A stretch of 10,818 nt of DNA. Source: Phycisphaerales bacterium. Lineage in GTDB: Bacteria > Planctomycetota > Phycisphaerae > Phycisphaerales > SM1A02. The notes under the pieces were generated by a model. It saw nothing but the letters and a program-made list of their open reading frames with translations, ran no database searches and was not told the DNA's origin. Where the stretch lies: positions 1-10,818 of the forward strand of contig JAKVBR010000015.1 of assembly GCA_022447165.1 (NCBI GenBank), read 5' to 3'. The position numbers and the translations under genes are program-made. Shown here one piece after another: positions 1 through 5,527 of this stretch. Numbering within the stretch: position 1 is the first letter of the stretch; each line of letters begins with the position of its first letter.

Positions 1-1
1 T

Positions 2-235
2 GCTGGTGTGCCTCAAGACATCGTCAAGAGGGCAAATCAAATCCTCGACTCGCTCTCAGTCCAATCGCAAGAGCATGGTGTTGAGGCAATTCCTGAGAAG
101 CCCCAATTGGATTTGTTTACGCAGTATGTTGACCATCCAATGCTCGAGGAACTCAAAGCACTTAATCTTGAAACAATGAGTCCGATGGCAGCATTTGAAC
201 TGCTTCGAAAGTTGCAATCTGACTTAGAAGATTAA
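2..235 (+). CDS. mutS: DNA mismatch repair protein MutS, C-terminal fragment
   Basis: This is the last 77 codons of a gene that begins before the window; the reading frame is open from base 2. The piece starts AGVPQDIVKRANQIL, which matches the MutS stretch after the ATPase domain (family form AGLPxxVIxRAxxIL). It ends with HPMLEELKALNLETMSP, then AAFELLRKLQ, matching the short MutS C-terminal tail in which a leucine-rich segment leads to the family's 'TPxxALxxLxxLK' ending. MutS binds base mismatches as a dimer and uses ATP to recruit MutL. The ATPase and mismatch-binding domains lie outside the window, so activity cannot be judged. The TAA stop at 233-235 overlaps the stop of the opposing thioredoxin-fold gene on a shared TTAA, leaving no room for a terminator between them. 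Confidence 0.88.
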   Translation, partial: AGVPQDIVKRANQILDSLSVQSQEHGVEAIPEKPQLDLFTQYVDHPMLEELKALNLETMSPMAAFELLRKLQSDLED

Positions 236-807
236 TCGCCGTGCTTTTGGCGAAGTCGCGGACTGAGCAATAGTAACAGTTGCACTCGCTCAAACTCATC
301 GAGCCAGTCCTGCATTGTTGATTGAAACTCATCTTCTGGAATGACCGCTGTTGGTAAATCACATGACGTCCCAAGTGACTTTGCGGCTTTCGCTCTGTAG
401 CGTGTGAGCGTTCGGTCGCCCATAACGCTGACTGGTTCAAAATCTTCAGACATAAAGAGTACCGTTGGAACGCGGTTCCCTTGATTGATTGCAAGATGTT
501 CGGATAGTTCTTTTGCAACATCTCGATCGAGCCATTTTAATTCAATAGCAGGTGAGCCATTTGCAATTCCTTGCAACATTGGTCCCTGACTTGAACAATC
601 TCCACACCAGACACCTGATAAACAAAGCACCTTCATCTCACGACTGAAGGAATTAAGCAATGTTTGCTGAGAGTCAGCAAGTTCACAGCGCTTATCATTC
701 TCACGCCAAGGTGCGGCTTTATCTGGTGAAACTGCAAGGTATTCTTCATATGACATGGCTTGTTTAAACCAAGTCTTCAGAGCTTCACTTGAGAGTCCAA
801 TGGGCAT
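232..807 (-). CDS. Thioredoxin-fold protein with WCGDC active site
   Basis: This is a 191-residue protein with no signal peptide, so probably cytoplasmic. The core is a thioredoxin fold: a hydrophobic strand (KVLCLSGVWCGDC, residues 59-71) carries a CxxC site (Cys68, Cys71), and Arg112-Val113-Pro114-Thr115 supplies the cis-proline loop followed by strand VLFM. The WCGDC variant occurs in a family of small bacterial thioredoxin-like proteins that may act in thiol-disulfide exchange; the substrate is unknown. About 55 residues precede the core, including a helical MSYEEYLA segment, and a leucine-rich tail (VQLLLLLSPRLR) follows. The ATG start is supported by AGGAG at 816-820, 8 bases upstream and inside the end of the upstream gene, only 5 bases away. 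The two genes are therefore probably co-transcribed. The specific role is not recognised. Confidence 0.8.
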   Translation of the reverse strand: MPIGLSSEALKTWFKQAMSYEEYLAVSPDKAAPWRENDKRCELADSQQTLLNSFSREMKVLCLSGVWCGDCSSQGPMLQGIANGSPAIELKWLDRDVAKELSEHLAINQGNRVPTVLFMSEDFEPVSVMGDRTLTRYRAKAAKSLGTSCDLPTAVIPEDEFQSTMQDWLDEFERVQLLLLLSPRLRQKHGD

Positions 808-812
808 AAAAA

Positions 813-2246
813 TTACTCCTGAGGAGGCCAGAAAATCCAGTCACCACCTTTGTCTGAACCAAAAACATGTGCATGCCGGTTATACATCCCTGCATCATCT
901 TCAAGATTAGCACCAACTGAGTAAATGATTGGGTGACGCTCACCAGTTGCAATTCGAAGTGACTCTCCAGACCATGAGTCCCTAACATTTGCCCCTTCAA
1001 GCGTTGTTGGCCAAGCCCCACTCGCCTGATAGGACTCAATGGCATAAATTGTTGCAAGCAATCCATCAATATTTCCTATTGTATACATCGATTGAAGAAT
1101 GACACGATCAAGTGCTGGCATCAACAAGTCAATAAGGAAGTTTTTATTGAAGATAAAGCTATCTCCTAAATCATCATATTTCGGAAACGGCTCTTTCATT
1201 GCAGCAAGCTCCCCGAGCGAATACTGTTTCTTTGATTCGATTACTGATAATCTGCTGTCATATTCATCACGAAGTTCTTTGCGTGAAGCGTGAACTATGT
1301 CAGCAATAGGAGCAAAAAGAGCAGGCATATATGAAAATTCTTCATAAGAGTTTGCAGCAGTTTGCAAATACATAAGGCTTTGCGAAGCCTCAATTGGAAT
1401 CAAAGAGCCATCACCATTACCATCATCTGTATACATTCGCTGAAGTAAATCCAACACTAGATAACGCTCGCCATCAAATCGGATGTCTGTAACTTCCTTA
1501 AGCGACTGCAAATCCCTCACAATGGCTTTGAGTGATTCATCATCAAACAAGAAGGGCTCATGAGATAATATTGCACTTGTCGTATAAATACCAAGATTCA
1601 TTAAGGAATGCGAAACCAAATCGCTAATTAGCACAGGATGTTCTCGCACATGTTTCGCCATTCTGAAAATAGTTTGAATGTCTTCTAGACAGACACTTGC
1701 ATCGCCTTGATGAGCCGCAATTTTTGCATCAGTTGCAAGCACCCTTCCCATTGCGCGGTAATGGCTGAGCTGAGGCATCATAAGCGAGAATAAAAAGTCA
1801 TCTGTCTCGGTTCCTGCTTGCTCTTCAGCATATTGATTTGGAAATACCTCGCTGTCTTCTTCTGCAACACTGCCAAGAACAAGACCTGAACCTGGCATCT
1901 TGGAAGCTTTGCGAATAATCGCTATGGTTTCTTGATGACTTCCAATCCATGAGTCGTAATGTGACCATCCCTCATGAGTTGGCCATGTTGGCTCATCAAA
2001 GGAAGGGTCATCATAAATCTGGTAAATGTTTGGTTCAGGGTCTAATCGAAGTGCAATCGAGGCTTCTCGATAAAGTGGCCATGCTCGGTCATCTTGAGGT
2101 ATCGCAGCTGCAACCTCATTGATTTTCGCTTTGTAGTCAACTGTGATTGTCGCTGTCCGTTGAACTGCAACGAAAACCCAAACACCATAGATCAGAATGA
2201 TGAGTCCAAGACAGAACCCCATGGTGATAATCGATTTCTTTAGCAT
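813..2246 (-). CDS. Membrane-anchored protein with pseudopilin-like C-terminus
   Basis: This is a 477-residue protein of unknown function. Residues 4-28 form one hydrophobic segment after a short MLKK start, which is a signal anchor or uncleaved signal; the rest is predicted to lie outside the cytoplasm. The middle is mostly helical, with a DDGNGDGSL acidic glycine-rich loop at residues 274-282 resembling a calcium-binding loop. The last 80 residues resemble the C-terminal part of type II secretion pseudopilins such as GspG: a helix with AIESYQASGAWPTTLEG (402-418), then DSWSGESL (423-430) and PIIYSVGANLEDDAG (439-453). The N-terminus has no prepilin cleavage motif, so this is not an ordinary pilin. 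Similar proteins are, from memory, common and uncharacterised in planctomycetes. No Shine-Dalgarno site precedes the ATG, but a promoter-like element ends 6 bases before it. A 30-base gap separates it from obgE upstream. Confidence 0.7.
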   Translation of the reverse strand: MLKKSIITMGFCLGLIILIYGVWVFVAVQRTATITVDYKAKINEVAAAIPQDDRAWPLYREASIALRLDPEPNIYQIYDDPSFDEPTWPTHEGWSHYDSWIGSHQETIAIIRKASKMPGSGLVLGSVAEEDSEVFPNQYAEEQAGTETDDFLFSLMMPQLSHYRAMGRVLATDAKIAAHQGDASVCLEDIQTIFRMAKHVREHPVLISDLVSHSLMNLGIYTTSAILSHEPFLFDDESLKAIVRDLQSLKEVTDIRFDGERYLVLDLLQRMYTDDGNGDGSLIPIEASQSLMYLQTAANSYEEFSYMPALFAPIADIVHASRKELRDEYDSRLSVIESKKQYSLGELAAMKEPFPKYDDLGDSFIFNKNFLIDLLMPALDRVILQSMYTIGNIDGLLATIYAIESYQASGAWPTTLEGANVRDSWSGESLRIATGERHPIIYSVGANLEDDAGMYNRHAHVFGSDKGGDWIFWPPQE

Positions 2247-2252
2247 TCATAC

Positions 2253-2280
2253 AGTATAAATGCTTTTCTCATGATGTCAT
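2253..2280 (-). promoter_or_regulatory. Candidate promoter of the 2246-813 gene, implying a leaderless mRNA
   Basis: On the minus strand, ATGACA (2280-2275) and TATACT (2258-2253) each match the sigma-70 -35 and -10 consensus at 5 of 6 bases, with a 16-base spacer. The -10 ends 6 bases before the ATG, so transcription would start at or within a base or two of the start codon. No Shine-Dalgarno site is present. The -35 overlaps the obgE stop codon. This is a pattern match only; read-through from obgE is the alternative. Confidence 0.45.
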
Positions 2281-3272
2281 GAAATGATTCTAAAACACGC
2301 TTCTAAGACCGCAGGAACGCCTTCCCTGCTCACACCAGAGCAAACGAGCGCGTCATCAATCGCAAGTCCATTAAAGATTGATTCCATCAATTCAAGTCGG
2401 TCAACTTCTGGAATCATATAGATCTTGTTCAGGACAACGAGTTCCTTCTTCGCAGCAAGTTCTGGGGAATACCGTTCAAGTTCATTGCGAATCGTCTTAT
2501 AGTTTTCAACAGGGCAACTGCCGTCAACTGGGCAGATGTCGATGAGGTGAAGCAGAGCATTCGTCCGCTCAATGTGTTTTAAAAATCGGTGGCCAAGTCC
2601 TGCACCATCTGATGCCCCTTCGATGAGTCCCGGTATGTCGGCAATAATGAGCCGGCGATTGATATCAAGCTCAGCAATTCCGAGATGTGGATGCAAAGTC
2701 GTGAAGGGGTAGTCAGCCGTCTTCGGGCTGGCCGCAGACACCGCAGTCAAGAACGTGGATTTACCTGCATTTGGTAAACCGACCAATCCGATATCAGCGA
2801 TGAGTTTCAGTTCAAGGTTAAGGATTTTCTCAACGTACGGCTCGCCATGCGTAAACTCACGGGGTGCTTGATTCGTCGCCGATTTGAAATGTTCATTCCC
2901 AAAACCCCCCTTGCCACCTGGAACGACAACGACTCGCTGTCCTTCCTCAGATATATCTGCAATCAGTTCACCGCTCTCTTCGTCTGTGACAAGCGTCCCA
3001 AGGGGAACATGTACAACACGGTCTGCACCATTTGCGCCATGCATTTGACTCCCCTTGCCCTGACCACCATGTTCTGCCCTGTAGTGCGGCTTGTGCGTGA
3101 GTGGTAACAGCGTTCCTACTGACTCATCACCGACAAGTACGACTGACCCACCATCACCACCATCGCCACCATTGGGACCACCCTTGGGGATGAATTTTTC
3201 GCGGCGGAAACTCATGCAACCATCACCGCCCTTGCCACTTCGGACAAAGATTCTTGCTCGGTCAATTAACAT
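2277..3272 (-). CDS. obgE: GTPase Obg, with altered G4 motif
   Basis: Obg is a conserved GTPase that acts on the large ribosomal subunit during assembly and is linked to stringent and stress responses. This 331-residue protein has the glycine-rich Obg domain at residues 1-157 (GGDG, KGGPNGGDGGDGG, VPGGKGGFGN) followed by the G domain. Visible motifs are G1 GLPNAGKS (165-172), the switch I sequence DYPFTT (187-192), G3 DIPG (212-215) and G5-like CSGV (311-314). The G4 motif at 282-285 reads NKIY, where NKxD is expected: the aspartate that recognises guanine is replaced by tyrosine (codon TAT instead of GAT or GAC). The ATG is the start expected from the family's first residues, although no Shine-Dalgarno site precedes it. 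It lies 57 bases downstream of rpmA on the same strand, the usual rpmA-obgE order. The protein lacks the extended C-terminal domain seen in some Obg proteins. Confidence 0.95.
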   Translation of the reverse strand: MLIDRARIFVRSGKGGDGCMSFRREKFIPKGGPNGGDGGDGGSVVLVGDESVGTLLPLTHKPHYRAEHGGQGKGSQMHGANGADRVVHVPLGTLVTDEESGELIADISEEGQRVVVVPGGKGGFGNEHFKSATNQAPREFTHGEPYVEKILNLELKLIADIGLVGLPNAGKSTFLTAVSAASPKTADYPFTTLHPHLGIAELDINRRLIIADIPGLIEGASDGAGLGHRFLKHIERTNALLHLIDICPVDGSCPVENYKTIRNELERYSPELAAKKELVVLNKIYMIPEVDRLELMESIFNGLAIDDALVCSGVSREGVPAVLEACFRIIS

Positions 3273-3287
3273 GTGAGTCAGTGTAAG

Positions 3288-3317
3288 GGAATTCCTAAAA
3301 ACCGAAGTAAGGAATCC
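3288..3317 (-). promoter_or_regulatory. Intercistronic hairpin between rpmA and obgE
   Basis: In the minus-strand transcript, GGATTCCT pairs with AGGAATTCC through 8 base pairs with one bulged base. The enclosed 13-base loop contains C(UUCG)G, the sequence of a very stable tetraloop, closed by an A-U/C-G pair. It sits between the rpmA stop and the obgE start. No T-run follows, so it is not a standard terminator. It could limit read-through, be an RNA processing site, or stabilise the upstream message. Confidence 0.5.
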
Positions 3318-3329
3318 TGGGGGTTGGGG

Positions 3330-3602
3330 TTACCCTACTGCTGTGTATTGTGGTACGTCTGGACTAGATGGAACGATGTCCACAAATCTGCCTCTAAAGC
3401 GCACGAGCCCTGGCTCTGTCGCATAAAGGGTGTCATCGTTACCACGACGAACTAAGTAACCAGCTTTAAACTTCGTACCACACTGACGAACGATGATTGA
3501 GCCTGCTTTCGCAGTTTCACCACTGTACAACTTAATACCACGATATTGTGGGTTTGAATCGCGTCCGTTGTTGGTTGAACCACCACTCTTCTTATGGGCC
3601 AC
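3330..3602 (-). CDS. rpmA: 50S ribosomal protein bL27
   Basis: bL27 is a large-subunit ribosomal protein whose N-terminal tail reaches the peptidyl transferase centre. The 90-residue product has the family signature at once: (V/M)AHKKSGGSTNNGRDS, then GIKLYSGE, AGSIIVRQCGTKFKAG and RGNDDTLYA. The open frame extends further upstream, but the correct start is the GTG at 3602-3600. It gives the conserved AHKK start and has AAGGAG 7 bases before it. The N-terminus shows no extra cleavable leader of the Firmicutes type. In most bacteria rplU (bL21) lies directly upstream; here that position holds an unrelated exported-protein gene, and rpmA has its own promoter-like element. obgE follows 57 bases downstream and is probably co-transcribed. 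Confidence 0.96.
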   Translation of the reverse strand: MAHKKSGGSTNNGRDSNPQYRGIKLYSGETAKAGSIIVRQCGTKFKAGYLVRRGNDDTLYATEPGLVRFRGRFVDIVPSSPDVPQYTAVG

Positions 3603-3609
3603 AGCAAAG

Positions 3610-3615
3610 CTCCTT
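3610..3615 (-). promoter_or_regulatory. Ribosome binding site fixing the rpmA GTG start
   Basis: AAGGAG on the minus strand lies 7 bases before the GTG at 3602. It selects this codon over the ATG further upstream at 3635, which would add 11 residues not found in bL27. Confidence 0.85.
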
Positions 3616-3624
3616 ACTTCGTAT

Positions 3625-3641
3625 TCCAGCCACATGCTGGA
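3625..3641 (-). promoter_or_regulatory. Hairpin at the 5' end of the rpmA transcript
   Basis: TCCAGC and GCTGGA form a perfect 6-bp stem with a 5-base loop. The stem starts about where transcription from the upstream promoter-like element would begin (near 3642) and lies 9 bases before the rpmA Shine-Dalgarno site. It may protect the 5' end or serve in regulation. A chance hairpin of this size cannot be excluded. Confidence 0.4.
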
Positions 3642-3648
3642 GCCCCGT

Positions 3649-3676
3649 ATTGTATCAAAATGCGGGTACCCTTCAA
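3649..3676 (-). promoter_or_regulatory. Candidate rpmA promoter
   Basis: On the minus strand TTGAAG (3676-3671, 4 of 6 matches to the -35 consensus) and TACAAT (3654-3649, 5 of 6 to the -10) are separated by 16 bases. The -10 is preceded by TGA, giving the extended -10 form TGN. The predicted transcript begins near 3642, about 40 bases before the GTG. It lies in the only gap upstream of rpmA. Confidence 0.6.
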
Positions 3677-3684
3677 CCCCTTAG

Positions 3685-3703
3685 AAACACCCCCTTGGGG
3701 TTT
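3685..3703 (-). terminator. Terminator-like hairpin after the exported-protein gene
   Basis: The minus strand reads AAACCCCAAGGGGGTGTTT, in which AAAC/GTTT and CCC/GGG pair around a small loop with one bulged base, followed by CT. The stem overlaps the TAA stop at 3704-3702 and lies immediately before the rpmA promoter, where a terminator would be expected. The T-run is short, so efficiency is uncertain. Confidence 0.45.
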
Positions 3704-4379
3704 ACCTAAAAATCCACTTTTGAACGACTTCATCGCCATTAATCGCGTCTCTGTCGTCTGTCGTTAGCCTTCGAGTGCTCGTGCCGCCACTCACTGGGCG
3801 AGTTGGGAGTGGCACGAGTTGCAAGTCATCTAGAGGGCCATCAACTTTCCATGAGAGTTGAATGACGCGGTGGAGTTTATGTTTCTCGCCCGTAATTGGG
3901 TGGATGACATCCGCTGTGTCACCGCTGACGCCTGCGACAAAGACTTGGATCTCCTTCGCACGCTCATCGCCTGCTCTCCAAATGACGAGACCACGAATCG
4001 CATTTTCCTTGCCTTGAAGGAATTTGCCAGTTGCGTTTGACTGTGATTTCAATAACTCATCACCGTACACATCAAGGAGCCGAAGTTGGACATCACGAGG
4101 CACATCCTTGCCATCGACGATGATTTCACCCTTATCAGTGACGAGTTCCATGTTTGGAGTCCACTGTCGGTCGTTCCCTGTATTGTTGGTCACTTCATAC
4201 CTCATGACCCAGAAGCCATCACCACTATCTTCATCACGGTAAAACGCAAGGTCGCCTGCGTCAAAGTCAAACTGCCAGCGTTTCGCATGGTCTGTTGCTT
4301 TGGGATATGCAGAAGCAATCGTTGTACAAGCCAAAACGAACAAGGTAATGAGTGATAGGAAGATGATGTGCTTTTTCAT
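3702..4379 (-). CDS. Exported protein of unknown function
   Basis: This is a 225-residue protein with a clear export signal: MKK followed by a hydrophobic stretch and ASA-Y at residues 22-25, a typical signal peptidase I site. Cys18 in FVLAC is a weaker lipobox, so a lipoprotein is possible. The mature part has alternating strand-like segments, beginning WQFDFDAGDLAFYRDED (35-51), WVMRYEVTNNTGNDRQWTP (57-75), and a region ending LLQ/FLQGKENAIRGLVIW (about 119-134). The 'YxVxNNTG' piece looks like a beta-sandwich that compares the protein with an ideal 'ordinary' state, and I recall similar uncharacterised planctomycete proteins, but no function is known to me. AGGAG lies 7 bases before the ATG. 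It is divergent from the GNAT gene with only 35 bases between them. Confidence 0.72.
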   Translation of the reverse strand: MKKHIIFLSLITLFVLACTTIASAYPKATDHAKRWQFDFDAGDLAFYRDEDSGDGFWVMRYEVTNNTGNDRQWTPNMELVTDKGEIIVDGKDVPRDVQLRLLDVYGDELLKSQSNATGKFLQGKENAIRGLVIWRAGDERAKEIQVFVAGVSGDTADVIHPITGEKHKLHRVIQLSWKVDGPLDDLQLVPLPTRPVSGGTSTRRLTTDDRDAINGDEVVQKWIFR

Positions 4380-4403
4380 ACAGAAACTCCTGTCCCATAT
4401 TCT
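4375..4403 (+). promoter_or_regulatory. Weak candidate promoter of the GNAT gene
   Basis: TTCATA (4375-4380) and TATTCT (4398-4403) each match the -35 and -10 consensus at 4 of 6 bases, with a 17-base spacer. Transcription would begin close to 4410, only about 5 bases before the ATG. It overlaps the divergent promoter, so the two could exclude each other. Confidence 0.28.
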
Positions 4404-4428
4404 AGCAGTAGGATATGCCTTCAGTAAA
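4399..4428 (-). promoter_or_regulatory. Candidate promoter of the 4379-3702 gene
   Basis: On the minus strand, TTTACT (4428-4423, 4 of 6) and TAGAAT (4404-4399, 5 of 6) are 18 bases apart. TGC directly before the -10 gives an extended -10 form. The predicted start is about 15 to 20 bases before the ATG, leaving room for the AGGAG site. The -35 lies inside the first codons of the divergent gene. Confidence 0.5.
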
Positions 4429-5281
4429 CATGAATACGAAGAAACATGAGGTCATTGCAGCAGAATTGATTGCTGGCAAACAAGGCGGGATTCGCCTCCT
4501 AGAGCTGCTAGGGTCTAAAGCGAGTGGTCAATACACCTTCTACCATGAGGGTGGCGCTGCCCTACTTTCAGTCATGAACAAGGGAAGGACATGCTCGCTT
4601 CTTCCAAGCGTTCCCAAGGATGGTGATGAGGGAGACGCCCTCCAATCGCTTCTCAAGCAAGCCATAGAATCACTGAGCACCCAATCATTGTCCCTTGCTC
4701 AAATTGTGCTCGCCAACCCTGCCCCAACGTTGCAAGTGCGTGCCCTCATTGAAGCCGGTTTTGAGGATCTTGCTACGCTTCATTATCTCGAACGGCTCTC
4801 AAGTATCACCGTTTTCCGAACATCGACTTTTGCTGGACTTCAGTTTCAATCAATGGAAACCATAGGTGATGACACACTTGGCAAAGTGCTCGAAGAGACG
4901 TATATCGAGTCCCTTGATTGCCCAAAACTTCATGGCGTCCGATCAACACGTGACATCATCGATGGGCACCGGATGAGTTCCACTTATCACCCGGAGTATT
5001 GGTTCATTGGAACCATCGACGGAGCATCTGCTTGCGTACTCCTACTCAACCCAAATGATGATGCTCTTGAACTTGCATATGTCGGCGTGATCCCAAGTCA
5101 AAGAGAACGTGGCATTGCTGACAGTTGTGTTGCCAAAGCAATCGAGATTGCACAACTTGATGACTTTAAACGGATTACGCTTGTCGTCGACAGCGCTAAT
5201 GCAAACGCTTGCAACTTGTACGACAAATGGAACTTTGAGATCCGTCAATCTCGTCAAGCATTCATGTATAAGTTGTGCTGA
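4415..5281 (+). CDS. GNAT-family N-acetyltransferase, probable tandem-domain
   Basis: GNAT enzymes transfer an acyl group from acetyl-CoA to an amine; the substrate here is unknown. The 288-residue protein has a recognisable C-terminal GNAT domain: ELAYVGVIPSQRERGIA (219-235) carries the RxxGxA acetyl-CoA pyrophosphate-binding motif (Arg230, Gly233, Ala235) on motif A. ITLVVDSANANACNLYDKWNFE (254-275) is the family's 'N..A..LYxkxGF' motif B. The N-terminal half ends with ALIEAGFEDLATLHYLER (110-127), a form also typical of GNAT proteins, so the protein may hold two GNAT folds, one degenerate, as in the mycothiol synthase type. Neither the ATG at 4415 nor the in-frame ATG at 4430 has a good Shine-Dalgarno site, so the start is uncertain. 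It lies upstream of dnaA in the same orientation, with no terminator visible after it. Confidence 0.85.
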   Translation: MPSVNMNTKKHEVIAAELIAGKQGGIRLLELLGSKASGQYTFYHEGGAALLSVMNKGRTCSLLPSVPKDGDEGDALQSLLKQAIESLSTQSLSLAQIVLANPAPTLQVRALIEAGFEDLATLHYLERLSSITVFRTSTFAGLQFQSMETIGDDTLGKVLEETYIESLDCPKLHGVRSTRDIIDGHRMSSTYHPEYWFIGTIDGASACVLLLNPNDDALELAYVGVIPSQRERGIADSCVAKAIEIAQLDDFKRITLVVDSANANACNLYDKWNFEIRQSRQAFMYKLC

Positions 5282-5283
5282 AC

Positions 5284-5337
5284 TTGTCCACACTTTGTTT
5301 GCAATTGTGCATAACTCGATTTCAAAAAAAATTTCGA
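5284..5337. other. DnaA boxes and A/T tract upstream of dnaA; possible origin or autoregulatory site
   Basis: TTGTCCACA at 5284-5292 (+) differs by one base from the DnaA box TTATNCACA. TTATGCACA at 5314-5306 (-) matches it fully. The two face each other 13 bases apart and are followed by an A/T-rich tract (5319-5337) containing eight consecutive A residues. This could be the core of oriC or an operator for autoregulation of dnaA. Only two good boxes are visible in the gap, fewer than in many origins. Confidence 0.55.
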
Positions 5338-5341
5338 ACTG

Positions 5342-5370
5342 TTGACTCAGGAAAACACTGTACTTATGAG
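5342..5370 (+). promoter_or_regulatory. Candidate dnaA promoter
   Basis: TTGACT (5342-5347, 5 of 6) and TATGAG (5365-5370, 4 of 6) are 17 bases apart. The -10 lacks the conserved final T. Transcription would start near 5377, leaving a leader of about 150 bases. The promoter lies 28 bases after the second DnaA box, in keeping with DnaA-controlled expression. Confidence 0.45.
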
Positions 5371-5424
5371 ATGAGCGTTTTCAATTTCAGGTCACCCACT
5401 CAATCTTAGGGGTTGCATTCATGT

Positions 5425-5489
5425 TTCAATTGAGTAATCTCCTCGGACTGCTTAAGGATGAGCATTGGTTTTGGACGGACTCAGTTGAA
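5425..5489 (+). promoter_or_regulatory. Long-range inverted repeat in the dnaA leader
   Basis: TTCAATTGAGT (5425-5435) can pair with ACTCAGTTGAA (5479-5489) through 10 Watson-Crick pairs and one G-U pair, enclosing 43 bases. A smaller TCCT/AGGA stem can form inside. It lies within the predicted dnaA 5' untranslated region and ends 38 bases before the ATG, so it could form a structured leader. No riboswitch family is recognised. Confidence 0.45.
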
Positions 5490-5527
5490 TCTCGACCACC
5501 CGTATTGTGTGAGGCGAATCCAGTCCC

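Noticed and set aside
162..521. 119-codon minus-strand frame overlapping mutS end and the thioredoxin gene
   Set aside because: It shares the strand with the well-supported thioredoxin-fold gene in another frame and runs across the mutS end; low-quality composition.
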